Notes: generated by a model not told the origin, from the sequence alone. A stretch of 64,000 bases of DNA from Seinonella peptonophila (GCF_900129355.1 NZ_FQVL01000001.1:759753-823752); one strand, 5' to 3'. Counted from the first letter of the stretch, positions 54,696 to 64,000 are shown. Numbers and translations are program-made.

Positions 54696-56147
54696 TTATT
54701 CGGGAATCGGCAGATTCAATGCTTGGGCTACCCGTTGTCCATATTCAGGATCAGCTTTATAAAAATGTTGAATCTGCCGTAATAGAATCTCTTCCTTTGA
54801 TACACCCTCCATAGCTGCTGCAATATTTGCTACTAGTCGAGAGCGCTCTGCTTCTGAAAGCAGTCGATATAAATCACCGGCTTGTGTATAGTGGTCATCA
54901 TGATCATAGGCAACGCTAGCTGCAACTCCAGAAACAACATATTGATGGGCTTTGTTTTCAGGCGTTTCCGTAGGTCCATCAAAACTGTTTGGCTCATAAT
55001 TAACAGAGTCTCCACCATTTTGATCAAAGCGCATTGCGCCATCTCGTTGATAGTGGTTTACTTCGGTACGTGGTCGATTGATAGGCAACATTTGATGATT
55101 TGTACCTACGCGATATCGATGTGCATCATGGTAAGCAAAAAGGCGTCCTTGTAACATCTTATCTGGCGATACATCAATTCCAGGAACCAGAGTTCCAGGA
55201 GAGAAAGTGGCCTGTTCCACTTCTGCAAAGTAGTTCTCGGGGTTTCTATTTAAAACCATTTGTCCAACTTCTATCAATGGATAATCTTTTTGTGACCATA
55301 CTTTGGTCACATCAAATGGGTCAAACCGATATGTGTTAGCATCCTCTAAAGGCATAATCTGTACATATAGCTTCCATTTGGGGTAGTCGCCTTTTTCTAT
55401 TGAATTATACAAATCTTCTATGTGATAATCAGGATTTTCACCTGCTATTTGTACTGCCACTTTTGGGTCAAGATTTTTAATACCTTGTTCAGTTTTAAAA
55501 TGATACTTAATCCAGACAGCTTCTCCTTCTGCATTGACCCATTTAAATGTATGACTTCCAAAACCGTGCATATGTCGATATGTCGCTGGAATCCCACGAT
55601 CAGACATCAAGATCGTTACTTGATGCAACGACTCTGGAGATAAAGACCAAAAATCCCAAACAGCAGTTGGATTTTTCAAATGTGTTTTTGGATCTCTTTT
55701 CTGTGTATGGATAAAATCAGGGAATTTAATTGCGTCACGAATAAAAAAAACAGGTGTATTATTTCCTACTAGATCATAGTTTCCATCTTCTGTATAAAAT
55801 TTCACTGCAAACCCTCGAGGATCACGTACTGTATCCGCTGAACCTAGCTCACCTGCGACAGTTGAAAAACGAACAAAAAGAGGCGTTTGTTTACCAACTT
55901 CTGATAAAAAGGAGGCTTTGGTATACTTTGTTAGATCATTAGTCACTTCAAAATAACCATGGGCCCCTGCTCCCTTTGCATGTACAATTCGTTCAGGAAT
56001 CCGTTCTCGATTGAAATGAGCCAATTTTTCCAATAGATGGACATCTTGAATTAATGTTGGCCCTCGAGAACCAGCCGTTACTGAATTTTGATTATCTCCT
56101 ACTGGTGCTCCCCAACTTGTCGTCAACTTCTTCTTTTCTGAACCCAT
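54696..56147 (-). CDS. katA: Haem catalase, small-subunit (clade 3) type
   Basis: 483 residues, the usual length. The distal His ([14 protein letters not shown]), RFSTVAGE, Asn in [14 protein letters not shown], and the proximal haem Tyr in [14 protein letters not shown] are all present, as is [13 protein letters not shown]. It removes H2O2 in the cytoplasm. ATG 56147 follows GCGAGGTG. A PerR-like box lies 73 bases upstream of the start, so peroxide induction is likely. Confidence 0.96.
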   Translation of the reverse strand: MGSEKKKLTTSWGAPVGDNQNSVTAGSRGPTLIQDVHLLEKLAHFNRERIPERIVHAKGAGAHGYFEVTNDLTKYTKASFLSEVGKQTPLFVRFSTVAGELGSADTVRDPRGFAVKFYTEDGNYDLVGNNTPVFFIRDAIKFPDFIHTQKRDPKTHLKNPTAVWDFWSLSPESLHQVTILMSDRGIPATYRHMHGFGSHTFKWVNAEGEAVWIKYHFKTEQGIKNLDPKVAVQIAGENPDYHIEDLYNSIEKGDYPKWKLYVQIMPLEDANTYRFDPFDVTKVWSQKDYPLIEVGQMVLNRNPENYFAEVEQATFSPGTLVPGIDVSPDKMLQGRLFAYHDAHRYRVGTNHQMLPINRPRTEVNHYQRDGAMRFDQNGGDSVNYEPNSFDGPTETPENKAHQYVVSGVAASVAYDHDDHYTQAGDLYRLLSEAERSRLVANIAAAMEGVSKEEILLRQIQHFYKADPEYGQRVAQALNLPIPE

Positions 56148-56219
56148 TCAATTGTCACCTCGCAGGTTATTAGTTACATTTACAATGATATCATTTCTCA
56201 ACAAAAAATCAATCCTAAT

Positions 56220-56234
56220 TTAAAATCATTATTA
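56220..56234 (-). promoter_or_regulatory. PerR-like box upstream of katA
   Basis: On the minus strand TAATAATGATTTTAA agrees at 12 of 14 defined positions with the PerR consensus TTATAATNATTATAA. Confidence 0.55.
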
Positions 56235-56262
56235 GATGACAACTATGTAATTGTTTCTTTAT

Positions 56263-58236
56263 CTAAGGTGTTCTCTTATTCCACCATGGCTTGAGGAATC
56301 TCTCACTTCCCTCAAGCAATAAAGCGGCAGATACTAAAAATATCAATACCTTGACTAAATCTGGTGTAAAAAGATGGATATCACCATTTGAAAGAAGCAT
56401 TCGGAATCCATGAACGGTATAACTCATGGGTAACCATGGATGGATATTTTGAAAAAACTTAGGCAGTAATTCAATCGGATAGGTTCCTCCACTTGAAGCG
56501 AGTTGCAGCATCAAAATAACAATCGAAAGGAAGCGACCTACATTCCCCCACCAAACCGTGAGCAACTGGTTAATCACAACAAAAGTAATCGCTGTTATCA
56601 TGCTAAATATATAAAACCATACAGGTAATTTAGGCTTAATATTTAAGACTCCATGTAGAAAAGAGACACATATAACGGCTTGAGCGATTGCGATCCAGCT
56701 AACGGATAAAAAGTGGATAGGTCTTCCGTCCAGTGTATCTGAAATATGAAATAGATCGGTAACTGTGAACAGTAACATAGCACCTACCCATAAAGAGAGT
56801 GAAATAAAGTATGGAGCAAAACCGGTCGCATAATTGGGCACCTGATGAACTTGCTTCTGATTCACTTTAATGGGATTGGAAATGAGCTTTTCTTTTTCTT
56901 GCTCATGATCCAGTTCTTTTTTTGCTTGTTTTACGCCTTTTTCTAATTCCGTTGCCAACTTATGTTCTCCATTTGCCAACTGACCAAGCCCTGCATATAG
57001 TTGTGTCAATCCTTTTTGTAACTTGGTTAAACCTACACCTAACTGCTGTTGTCCATTGTTTAAACTCTTGACTCCTTGCAGCATCTCCCCTACTTTTTGA
57101 TTCAGTTGCAATAACCCAATTGCTACTTTTTTGGCGCCTTGGTTTAATTTGTCCAGTTGTTGCAGCTGAAATTGTAATCGCTCTTTCAATTGATTGATCC
57201 GATCCTTTATCATATGATCCTTTAATCTTTTTCCCCTTACTTCAATTCTTGTTACAACTTGTTGTAAATCAGTGAAATTTTCATCCATTTGCAAAAAGGG
57301 ATAACGATCTTTTATGAATTGTATATATGAACCTGCTTGTGCCGAATCGTTCTCTATTTGATTCAGCTTTTCTATAGCGGTAGGTACCTGATCGATTTGG
57401 ATTTGACTCTTCATTTCATGAATCAGTTGTTGGAATTGCCGGACTTTTGAAACGACCAATTCGGTACCAAATACAACTTGACTTGCTCCATTGCTCAAAA
57501 GTCTCGTTGCTGTTTGCAACCGATTTACGCCACTGGTCAATTGCATGAGCCCAGCCTGTAATTTCTGATTTCCTACAATCAATTGGTTCGTGCCATTTTT
57601 TAATTTCAATGCTGCATTGCTTGCTTGTTTTCCTTTTTCTGCTAATGTTTTTGCTCCCTTAGCTGCTTGGTTAAGTTGATGAGTTGAGCGACGGATTTGC
57701 TGAAAAATCGTCTTTACATACAGTTGCGTCATGGCATGAGAAATTTGTGCTTCTAATTCGCGAATCATCGTTTTTCCAAGGCTACCAGCTAAATAGTTTT
57801 GACTTTGATCTATATAATATAAAATCTCACTCTGCTCAGGCGATGAGGTAGAGACTGATACGGCTCGTTTAGAAAATGATCTTGGAATGACCACACCCAA
57901 ATAATAATTTCCAGATAAAAAGCTCTGCTCCATCTTGTTTCGATTCATAAATGTCCATTTCATATGTTTATTTTTTTTTAATTCACTTACCAATTGGTCG
58001 CCTAAATTTATTTTCCTTCCATCTACAGTTGCACCTTGATCTTCATTTACTATGGCTACGGATAATTCTTCGACATGTTTATAAGGGTCATAAAATGCAG
58101 CTAAATAAATCGAAGAATAGACAAGTGGGATCACAAGAATTCCTAATAATGAAAGGCGAAACGACTGGATCGACCACATCTTCCTTAAATCTTCTTGTCC
58201 CCAATTGATTTTAGGTAAATGCCACTTGCGTCCCAT
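56263..58236 (-). CDS. YhgE/Pip-family membrane protein
   Basis: 657 residues. One N-terminal helix (about 29-50), then the YhgE domain (FYDPYKHVEELSVAIVNEDQGA, GVVIPRSFSKRA), a long heptad-rich extracellular region of LxxGxxQL repeats (about 195-420), and five or six C-terminal helices. This is the Pip/EsaA-like layout found in phage-receptor and type VII secretion proteins and in ABC-2-type exporters. No T7SS genes are nearby. ATG 58236 follows GGAGGTGAG. Confidence 0.88.
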   Translation of the reverse strand: MGRKWHLPKINWGQEDLRKMWSIQSFRLSLLGILVIPLVYSSIYLAAFYDPYKHVEELSVAIVNEDQGATVDGRKINLGDQLVSELKKNKHMKWTFMNRNKMEQSFLSGNYYLGVVIPRSFSKRAVSVSTSSPEQSEILYYIDQSQNYLAGSLGKTMIRELEAQISHAMTQLYVKTIFQQIRRSTHQLNQAAKGAKTLAEKGKQASNAALKLKNGTNQLIVGNQKLQAGLMQLTSGVNRLQTATRLLSNGASQVVFGTELVVSKVRQFQQLIHEMKSQIQIDQVPTAIEKLNQIENDSAQAGSYIQFIKDRYPFLQMDENFTDLQQVVTRIEVRGKRLKDHMIKDRINQLKERLQFQLQQLDKLNQGAKKVAIGLLQLNQKVGEMLQGVKSLNNGQQQLGVGLTKLQKGLTQLYAGLGQLANGEHKLATELEKGVKQAKKELDHEQEKEKLISNPIKVNQKQVHQVPNYATGFAPYFISLSLWVGAMLLFTVTDLFHISDTLDGRPIHFLSVSWIAIAQAVICVSFLHGVLNIKPKLPVWFYIFSMITAITFVVINQLLTVWWGNVGRFLSIVILMLQLASSGGTYPIELLPKFFQNIHPWLPMSYTVHGFRMLLSNGDIHLFTPDLVKVLIFLVSAALLLEGSERFLKPWWNKRTP

Positions 58237-58468
58237 CTCGTCTCACCTCCTGCCCTTTATCTTTATCACTTCAAAAGCAATTCATGACAAAAGACATATC
58301 CATACTAAGTAAAACCTTTCATGACAAGGAAGAGCCTGATTTCTAGGAAGATGAAAATTAGTTTGTCTACACTCTAAAAGAAATAGTCATCTATCTTAGG
58401 ACATCTGCCTTTCCAATATCTGGGTGATTGAATATGTTTAAGATGAAAGCCAATGGAGGTGAATATTT
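58237..58468. other. Intergenic region with lone repeat tail
   Basis: No gene. TTTGTCTACACTCT at 58362-58375 matches the 3' end of the dispersed repeat without any of its body. Confidence 0.4.
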
Positions 58469-58615
58469 ATGGGTAACACAAACTGTGGTTATGGATATGG
58501 CTATGGTTATGGATTTAGATCTGGCTGGCAAAGATTGTTGATCTTTTTGCTTGTCATTGCAACCATTTTTGTATTTGCTTGCCAAGGATTTGACGGTTTT
58601 TATGGAAGATGCTAG
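58469..58615 (+). CDS. YjcZ-like small Gly/Tyr membrane protein
   Basis: 48 residues: the start MGNTNCGYGYGYGYGFRSG is a Gly-Tyr repeat and is followed by one helix (LLIFLLVIATIFVFACQ). ATG 58469 is seven bases after GGAGGTG, an excellent site. Similar mini-proteins (YjcZ family) are made by spore formers, often in the spore. Its function is unknown. It is too short for the usual length cut-off and is followed by an inverted repeat. Confidence 0.75.
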   Translation: MGNTNCGYGYGYGYGFRSGWQRLLIFLLVIATIFVFACQGFDGFYGRC

Positions 58616-58631
58616 ATTTTCTAGCTGAATA

Positions 58632-58684
58632 AAAGCAGGGGTTCCGTGGGAAATTGAACATAAGAAGAAAGGAGCCCCTGCTTT
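58632..58684 (+). promoter_or_regulatory. Inverted repeat that includes the ribosome site of the next gene
   Basis: AAAGCAGGGG (58632-58641) pairs with CCCCTGCTTT (58675-58684), and TCC next to it can pair with GGA of the AAAGGAG site (58671-58673). It could end the upstream transcript or mask the start at 58685. Confidence 0.55.
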
Positions 58685-60250
58685 ATGTATACAATCATCA
58701 CATTGATCATTCTTGGGATTATTTGCTTAATCGGCTATTATTTATTTCGTAACTTGGAGCAAAAAGCGCCAAGAAAGATTCAGCTCAGACAACCATATAA
58801 ACCCATTGTCATGATTGTAATTGACTCTTTGATGGATTCTACAGTTGAACAAACAATTCAAATGAAAAAGGCTCCTGCCCTTGCATTTCTCAAAGAACAT
58901 GGAACATATTATGCAGAGGTAGTCAGTTGCTTTCCTACTATGTCAGTCTGCATTGATACCACTTTATTAACAGGTACATTGCCTCAGCAACATCAAATTT
59001 ATGGGCTCTGTTATTATGACAGCAGTCAAAAAGAATGGATCAATATTGGAACAGGAGCAAAGGAAAGTGTAGCAGTTGGCTTTCGAGAAGTGTTGACAAA
59101 TAGCTTGATTCGTCTAAATCAGCAATTGATCAGCCGTTCGGTATCAACCATTCATGAATCGACTCCCATGCCAACAGGTTCTATAGGGGCGTTTATCTAT
59201 CGAGGGCTTAATAAATATCAGCTAAAGGTACCTCGTTTATTTCGATGGCTCAACATTCTTCCACCTAAGATTGAAACAGTAGGCCCTGAAGTCTTTTCTT
59301 TTGGCTCCATGCATCAAATCGGTACAAATTCAAAAGGTGGCCAACCCTGGTATCGATATGGAGAAAACGACCGTTTTTCAACGAATGAACTTCTCGCGCT
59401 TTTATATCAAAATCGTCTTCCTGTTTTTACGCTCGTTTATTTTCCTACAAATGATGATTATATTCATCAAAAAGGGACATGGGTTACAAAAGGACTCCAC
59501 AAAGCTGATCTACAATTGCAACGCCTTCTTAACGCCTTTCCTTCTTGGGAAGAAGCAGTCGAGCAAATCACTTGGGTAATCCTTGGTGACAGCGGTCAAA
59601 CAGATACATTACCTGATCATAAGGAAGCCTTCGTGGACATGGAAATTCTTCTTTCCAAATATCGATTAATGCCCACAAAATCAAAAAAACCGCGCGCGAA
59701 TGATCAACTTGTTCTGTCTGTTAACGAACGAATGAGCTATATTCATATTCTAGATCCAAAGATCGATCCTGCCTCCCTTGCGCGAGAATTACAAACTCAT
59801 CCTTTCTTTGATCTTATTGCATGGTGGGAAAAGGAAACGTGTCAAGTGGTGAGTGGGGAACGTCCTGGAGTATTTTCATTTTCTAAAAATGGGCCATTTT
59901 ACGATCGCTATGATCAAAACTGGCAGCTTCAAGGAAATCATGAGATCTTAGACCTTGAATTAAAAGGTGAGGAAATCATCTATCATCGTTATCCTGATGT
60001 ATTACAAAGGTTATGGGGAGTTTATGAACCAGGAGTAGCGAAATTGGTTTTAACTGTAAAACCTGGATATGAAATGATTTTCCAAAGTTCTCCTCGACAT
60101 AGGGGTGCTTCACATGGATCGTTGCATGCCCAGGATTCGCTTGTTCCAATGATTATTACTGGAGAACATCACCCGCCAAAACATTTGCGGATTCTCGATT
60201 TAAAGGAATGGATTTTGGATTTAATTAAATTCCAACAAAAAAAGGTATAG
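58685..60250 (+). CDS. Membrane-anchored alkaline-phosphatase-superfamily phosphodiesterase
   Basis: 521 residues: TM helix at about 3-21, then a type I phosphodiesterase/nucleotide pyrophosphatase core. Metal and active-site groups: VIDSLMD, the Thr nucleophile in SCFPTMSVCI, D/H in NDDYIHQKG, D in LGDSGQTD and H in RHRGASHGS. The active site faces outward. It may cleave nucleotide or lipid phosphodiesters. ATG 58685 lies at the end of an inverted repeat. Confidence 0.82.
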   Translation: MYTIITLIILGIICLIGYYLFRNLEQKAPRKIQLRQPYKPIVMIVIDSLMDSTVEQTIQMKKAPALAFLKEHGTYYAEVVSCFPTMSVCIDTTLLTGTLPQQHQIYGLCYYDSSQKEWINIGTGAKESVAVGFREVLTNSLIRLNQQLISRSVSTIHESTPMPTGSIGAFIYRGLNKYQLKVPRLFRWLNILPPKIETVGPEVFSFGSMHQIGTNSKGGQPWYRYGENDRFSTNELLALLYQNRLPVFTLVYFPTNDDYIHQKGTWVTKGLHKADLQLQRLLNAFPSWEEAVEQITWVILGDSGQTDTLPDHKEAFVDMEILLSKYRLMPTKSKKPRANDQLVLSVNERMSYIHILDPKIDPASLARELQTHPFFDLIAWWEKETCQVVSGERPGVFSFSKNGPFYDRYDQNWQLQGNHEILDLELKGEEIIYHRYPDVLQRLWGVYEPGVAKLVLTVKPGYEMIFQSSPRHRGASHGSLHAQDSLVPMIITGEHHPPKHLRILDLKEWILDLIKFQQKKV

Positions 60251-60313
60251 GATAGGCTGTTCCATTCATACAAAATAGAGATAATCTATTTCTAAAGAGG
60301 CGGATCATTCAAA

Positions 60314-61006
60314 ATGAAATATATATCTCTTCGTTTCATAAAAATGGAACAGCTCTGTCCCGTTTTACCGCTGGAAGTGCTCTCTTTTCAAGAAATGAAA
60401 AATGAACAAACACTTGAATCAGTCCAAATGGATCAACTACCTGAGCTGATTCAAGATGCAATCCGGATGGGTAAACTAGCAGTAGAAAGAAGACCCACGC
60501 TTGCAAACTTAACCGACTTAATCAATCATTTATTAAAACAAAAGATTCAAGTACGTTTCCTAGATCGACATCCCACTGATCAACATGTACGAGCACAATA
60601 TCAAACAGGAAAGCATCCTTGCATTACCATCTATCGCTCGTCAATTCAACAGATGGAACGCTTTTTCCGGCAACAACTAGCCCCTGTTGACCCTAAGGAA
60701 TTATATATGTTGCACCTGTTCCATGAATGGTTTCATCATCTTGAAGAGGTAGAAATTGGGCGTATTGATCGAAAGTTGGCAAAACAATATAGACAAAGAC
60801 GCTTTCAAAGAATTGTGATACCTCAAGTACGCGAAATTGCAGCTCACGCCTTTACGCAACAAATGATGAACCTATCATGGTCTCCACTACTGTTAGATCA
60901 TTTGTTATCATTTCAAAAACAACCTCACTCATCTATCAGTTTGAGAGAACATTTCCATCAATTAAAGGATGAATTTTCCAAAATGGCTGAAGTCACGAGC
61001 TCTTAA
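60314..61006 (+). CDS. HExxH-motif protein of unknown family
   Basis: 230 residues, cytoplasmic, mostly helical and rich in Gln, His and Arg. The sequence LHLFHEWFHHLEE gives HExxH at H137-E138-xx-H141, the zinc site of gluzincin/metzincin-like enzymes; E/H in REIAAHAF (about 175) could be the third ligand. No protease family could be named. ATG 60314 follows GAGGCGG. Its stop overlaps the converging GIY-YIG-like gene by 14 bp. Confidence 0.6.
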   Translation: MKYISLRFIKMEQLCPVLPLEVLSFQEMKNEQTLESVQMDQLPELIQDAIRMGKLAVERRPTLANLTDLINHLLKQKIQVRFLDRHPTDQHVRAQYQTGKHPCITIYRSSIQQMERFFRQQLAPVDPKELYMLHLFHEWFHHLEEVEIGRIDRKLAKQYRQRRFQRIVIPQVREIAAHAFTQQMMNLSWSPLLLDHLLSFQKQPHSSISLREHFHQLKDEFSKMAEVTSS

Positions 61007-61883
61007 TCTGTTTCTGCATTTCCTCATAGAGCATCGCTACCACCTGATGTTCAATTTGCTGCACCATTTCCTCAGGTATGGTACGGAGATAAGAATCAAA
61101 TCGCTTCCACTCCTGATGGTTGAAATCATTGTTTTTGATATGAATATATTTTTGCAAATCGCGAAGCCGTATATCGAGTTTAAGCACAGAATAATCTGAA
61201 TCAAACGATGAAGCGATCTCGACACCTTCTGGAAATTCTGGTTGCATTTGCTGTCGACAAAAATAAGCGATCGCTTGTCGCTCAGCTTCATTTTCCCAAA
61301 TCATATAACTGAGCAATGAAAATTGTTGCCTGATCATGAATGTATCCTGACGAGTCTCAGTAGCTATATGTGCATAAACACGATCTCGAATACTCGGTGC
61401 ATGATTCACATAAAGAAGCCTATGATTTTCATCATAAAAAAAATAAATACCAGGTTGCTGAGGTAAGGTCAATTTCCGAATCTCAGCACGAACTGATGGT
61501 GTAAACAGATTTTCCAGATCAATATATCCCTTTAAATATTGATCTGGAATAGAAAATTGGTATTTTTTTTGATAACGATTTCCTTCAAAACCATAAATGG
61601 AATGCTCTAAGGCAAATTGATCATCCGTGTCAAGTGCCTGCATGATAAAGAAGTCTGACTCCTCACCCCAACGAGAATTTTTCCGTATCATATCGACTGC
61701 TTGATATTCTTTGTTTGTATATGTATCCAGAATGATATCCTTTAGCTTTAACGCATAAATCTCCTCTTCATACTCAAAAGGTGCATAAAACTCCAGACAA
61801 TTCCAATCTATCCTTGTCCCCGTTGCCCATGGAGAAGTGGAACTCTTTTTGGCACGAAGTAGTTGTTTCAAACGTTTCATCAT
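60993..61883 (-). CDS. Protein with degenerate GIY-YIG nuclease-like domain
   Basis: 296 residues from ATG 61883, seven bases after GGGAG. In the middle LPQQPGIYFFYDENHRLLYV and NHAPSIRDRVYAHI match the GIY-YIG core of UvrC-like nucleases (PGIY..D..G.LYVG.A..LR.RV), but YIG is YVN here. The N-terminal and C-terminal parts are not recognised. The conserved Arg remains (R in IRDRV). It follows the aldolase gene by 15 bases on the same strand. Confidence 0.55.
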   Translation of the reverse strand: MMKRLKQLLRAKKSSTSPWATGTRIDWNCLEFYAPFEYEEEIYALKLKDIILDTYTNKEYQAVDMIRKNSRWGEESDFFIMQALDTDDQFALEHSIYGFEGNRYQKKYQFSIPDQYLKGYIDLENLFTPSVRAEIRKLTLPQQPGIYFFYDENHRLLYVNHAPSIRDRVYAHIATETRQDTFMIRQQFSLLSYMIWENEAERQAIAYFCRQQMQPEFPEGVEIASSFDSDYSVLKLDIRLRDLQKYIHIKNNDFNHQEWKRFDSYLRTIPEEMVQQIEHQVVAMLYEEMQKQIKSS

Positions 61884-61898
61884 ATGCATTCTCCCTTC

Positions 61899-62540
61899 CT
61901 AAAACACCTTTGCTTTTTGAATGATCCCAGAGGCTCGCTGTTTAATCTGCTCCCAATTTTGTGTTGCGATAGATTGCGGATCAAATAAATGTGAACCAAA
62001 CGCAACGCCAACTGCTCCTGCCCTTAGATAATCTTGCATATTTTCTGGCGTAACTCCACCGACAGCAATTGGTTTTACTTGTTCAAAAGGTCCTTTTAAC
62101 GATTGAATATAGGAAGGTCCAAATAGAGCAATTGGAAAAATTTTCACCACTTCTAATCCCATTCGTAATGCTGCTGCTACTTCAGTAGGGGTCATTACGC
62201 CAGGCCAAATCTCTACATCTCTTTCTAAAGCTGCATCAATTACCGCTGGATCAAAGTGGGGCGTAATCAAAAAAGAGGCGCCAGCAGCAACGGCATCTTG
62301 TACCATTTGAGGTGACATAACGGTTCCTGCTCCAATTAGAACTTCTGAAGGTAGCTGCTCCCTCCACGCAGAAAGTATACTGAGTGCATCTGGTGTATTC
62401 AATGTTACTTCTATTAGACGAACTCCACCCTCGGCTAATGCGATTCCAGAGCGAATAGCTCTCTCTTGTTCAACTCCACGCATAATGGCAATAACTTTTG
62501 TTTGTTCTAACAATGCAGATGGGCTTAGATTTTTGTTCAA
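61899..62540 (-). CDS. eda: KDPG/KHG aldolase
   Basis: 213 residues, complete TIM barrel. Schiff-base Lys in GLEVVKIFPI, catalytic Glu in RLIEVTLNTPDA, phosphate loops IGAGTVMSP and AVGGVTPENM. It cleaves 2-keto-3-deoxy-6-phosphogluconate to pyruvate and glyceraldehyde-3-phosphate, or 4-hydroxy-2-oxoglutarate. TTG 62540 is eight bases after AGGAGG. Partner sugar-acid genes are not in the window. Confidence 0.93.
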   Translation of the reverse strand: MNKNLSPSALLEQTKVIAIMRGVEQERAIRSGIALAEGGVRLIEVTLNTPDALSILSAWREQLPSEVLIGAGTVMSPQMVQDAVAAGASFLITPHFDPAVIDAALERDVEIWPGVMTPTEVAAALRMGLEVVKIFPIALFGPSYIQSLKGPFEQVKPIAVGGVTPENMQDYLRAGAVGVAFGSHLFDPQSIATQNWEQIKQRASGIIQKAKVF

Positions 62541-62727
62541 CCTGATCGCCTCCTAGGAAAATAGAAACATCAATATCGAATAAGCAAGGGAACTCGCCCC
62601 TTATTATACAGGAAAATACGACCATTTTTTATCTCATCTTGAACTCATTCCACCTATCGCACAACTTTTGATGATGATCTATAATAGGATAGAATTCATA
62701 GATTAGATGAGAGAAGGTTTAGGCAAA

Positions 62728-64000
62728 ATGCAAGGACTAAAAGACTCAATCTATCAATTAATTACAGAAACATCAACGAATCTTCCGCCCGATGTTCGAT
62801 TTGCGATCAAACAGGGAAAAGAAAACGAGAGCGCTGGAACTCGTTCCTCCATCGCCCTGTCGACCATCACAAAAAATATCGATATGGCAGAAGAAAATAT
62901 TTCTCCTATTTGCCAAGATACAGGTATGCCAACATTTGAAATCCATGTTCCTGTAGGGGTTAATCAAATAAAAATGACAAGGGCAATTAAAGAGGCCATT
63001 GTCAAAGCGACCGAGCAGGGAAAACTTCGGCCAAATTCTGTCGACTCATTAACTGGTAAAAACAGTGGAAACAACTTAGGCATTGGTGTCCCTGTTATTC
63101 ATTTTACTCAGTGGGAAAAAAATGAAATCGATATCCGCTTGATCCTAAAAGGTGGCGGTTGTGAAAATAAAAATATCCAATATAGCCTTCCATGTGAGTT
63201 ACCTGGACTCGGTCGAGCGGGTCGTGATTTGGATGGTATTCGTAAATGCATTCTACACAGTGTATATCAAGCACAGGGACAGGGTTGTAGTGCGGGCTTT
63301 ATTGGTGTAGGCATTGGCGGAGACCGTACGAGCGGATACCAACTAGCAAAGCAACAGCTCTTTCGAAAAGTAGATGACCAAAATCCAATTCCTGATTTAG
63401 CTAAATTAGAAGCATATATCCTTGAAACAGCAAATCAACTCGGCATTGGAACAATGGGTTTCGGAGGAGAAGCGACTCTATTAGGCTGTAAAATTGGCGT
63501 GATGGATCGAATTCCTGCTAGTTTTTTTGTTTCTGTTGCCTATAATTGCTGGGCATATCGTCGACAAGGTATTATAGTCAATGCAGAAACAGGTGAAATT
63601 GAACGTTGGCTTTATAAAGATGAACCAACCTCTGCTGCTCCTCAGCAAACAAAGCAGCAAGAATCAGCAGATGTATTCTCTAATGGAAAAGTACTAACAA
63701 CACCACTTAGCGAAAAAGAGGTTCGCGAATTAAAAGTAGGAGATGTGGTCATCATCAATGGTCTCATTCATACCGGGCGTGATGCGCTGCATAAATATCT
63801 GATGGACCATGATTCTCCTGTTGATCTAACGAATGGTGTACTCTATCATTGCGGGCCTGTTATGTTAAAAGACGATGATGGAAATTGGGTTGTGAAAGCG
63901 GCTGGTCCAACAACGAGCATACGAGAAGAGCCATACCAAGCCGATATTATCAAGAAGTTTGGTCTACGTGCGATTATTGGCAAAGGCGGTATGGGTGCGA
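62728..64000 (+). CDS. Class I (iron-sulphur) fumarate hydratase, 3' end cut off
   Basis: ATG 62728 follows GAGAAGG and the frame is open to the right edge (424 codons). The three cluster cysteines of class I fumarases are visible: SPICQDTGMP, GGGCENKN and GQGCSAGF. The alpha part (to about 290) is joined to the start of the beta part (KVLTTPLSEKEVRELKVGDVVIINGLIHTGRD, in part) as in one-piece FumA. It converts fumarate to malate in the TCA cycle and is oxygen-sensitive. Confidence 0.92.
   Translation, partial: MQGLKDSIYQLITETSTNLPPDVRFAIKQGKENESAGTRSSIALSTITKNIDMAEENISPICQDTGMPTFEIHVPVGVNQIKMTRAIKEAIVKATEQGKLRPNSVDSLTGKNSGNNLGIGVPVIHFTQWEKNEIDIRLILKGGGCENKNIQYSLPCELPGLGRAGRDLDGIRKCILHSVYQAQGQGCSAGFIGVGIGGDRTSGYQLAKQQLFRKVDDQNPIPDLAKLEAYILETANQLGIGTMGFGGEATLLGCKIGVMDRIPASFFVSVAYNCWAYRRQGIIVNAETGEIERWLYKDEPTSAAPQQTKQQESADVFSNGKVLTTPLSEKEVRELKVGDVVIINGLIHTGRDALHKYLMDHDSPVDLTNGVLYHCGPVMLKDDDGNWVVKAAGPTTSIREEPYQADIIKKFGLRAIIGKGGMGA

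Overview
The window is one stretch of an AT-rich Gram-positive chromosome, most likely a spore-forming member of Bacillales. Evidence: strong AGGAGG ribosome sites, frequent TTG/GTG starts, lipoprotein signals, a SAM-I (S-box) riboswitch in front of metNIQ, CsoR-type copper control, a PerR-like box before catalase and a YjcZ-like small Gly/Tyr protein. A placement near Thermoactinomycetaceae is only a guess. No rRNA, tRNA, CRISPR or intact insertion sequence was seen.

Layout. 1-6.8 kb: the end of a WYL regulator, a broken DUF2269 gene, a membrane-fused multicopper oxidase divergent from an OmpR-type two-component system, and a secreted protein that resembles PheC (cyclohexadienyl dehydratase) more than a transport protein. 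7.2-13.1 kb: an MFS pump, a TetR regulator, a decayed rarD, a serine hydrolase and an alpha/beta hydrolase. 13.7-17.1 kb: a regulator, kinase, ABC ATPase and permease set of the bacitracin/lantibiotic resistance kind. 17.2-21.3 kb: gene fragments (CPBP protease, AraC), a DUF2637-like protein with a C-terminal helix-turn-helix, an M28 peptidase, a VOC protein and a very GC-rich actinobacterial-looking cassette. 21.3-28.6 kb: a copper-resistance block (copA, two CopZ-like proteins, csoR, a His-rich lipoprotein, an MFS pump) carrying eight boxes of the form ATAC-N9-GTAT. 28.7-35.2 kb: two more MFS pumps, an Lrp regulator, a metallo-beta-lactamase-fold protein, a hydrolase, a HesB-like protein and a DUF1963 protein. 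35.3-40.7 kb: an amino-acid ABC transporter behind a good sigma-54 promoter, next to a sigma-54 activator and a kinase whose sensor is itself a solute-binding domain.

42.1-43.4 kb holds the most interesting locus: a compact operon for a lasso-peptide-like RiPP. A 41-residue precursor with the leader pattern YxxPxVxxxGxxxxxT and a 15-residue core GFGGRLIDGYDGQWV is followed by a B2-type protease and a B1/PqqD-type recognition protein, with its own promoter, a hairpin after the precursor gene and a terminator. The asparagine-synthetase-like cyclase and the exporter expected of a lasso cluster are absent from the window.

43.4-64 kb: a zeta-toxin-like P-loop kinase, D-amino-acid transaminase, a DMT transporter, a NarL/DesK-type two-component system, DUF4281 and other membrane proteins, a THUMP methyltransferase, the S-box metNIQ operon, csaA, katA, a YhgE/Pip protein, a YjcZ-like mini-protein, a phosphodiesterase-like protein, an HExxH protein, a GIY-YIG-like protein, KDPG aldolase and the start of a class I fumarase. 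A GC-rich, structured 272-274 bp repeat occurs three times in full (8.8, 13.3 and 51.0 kb), once in part (40.8 kb), and its tail alone recurs elsewhere.
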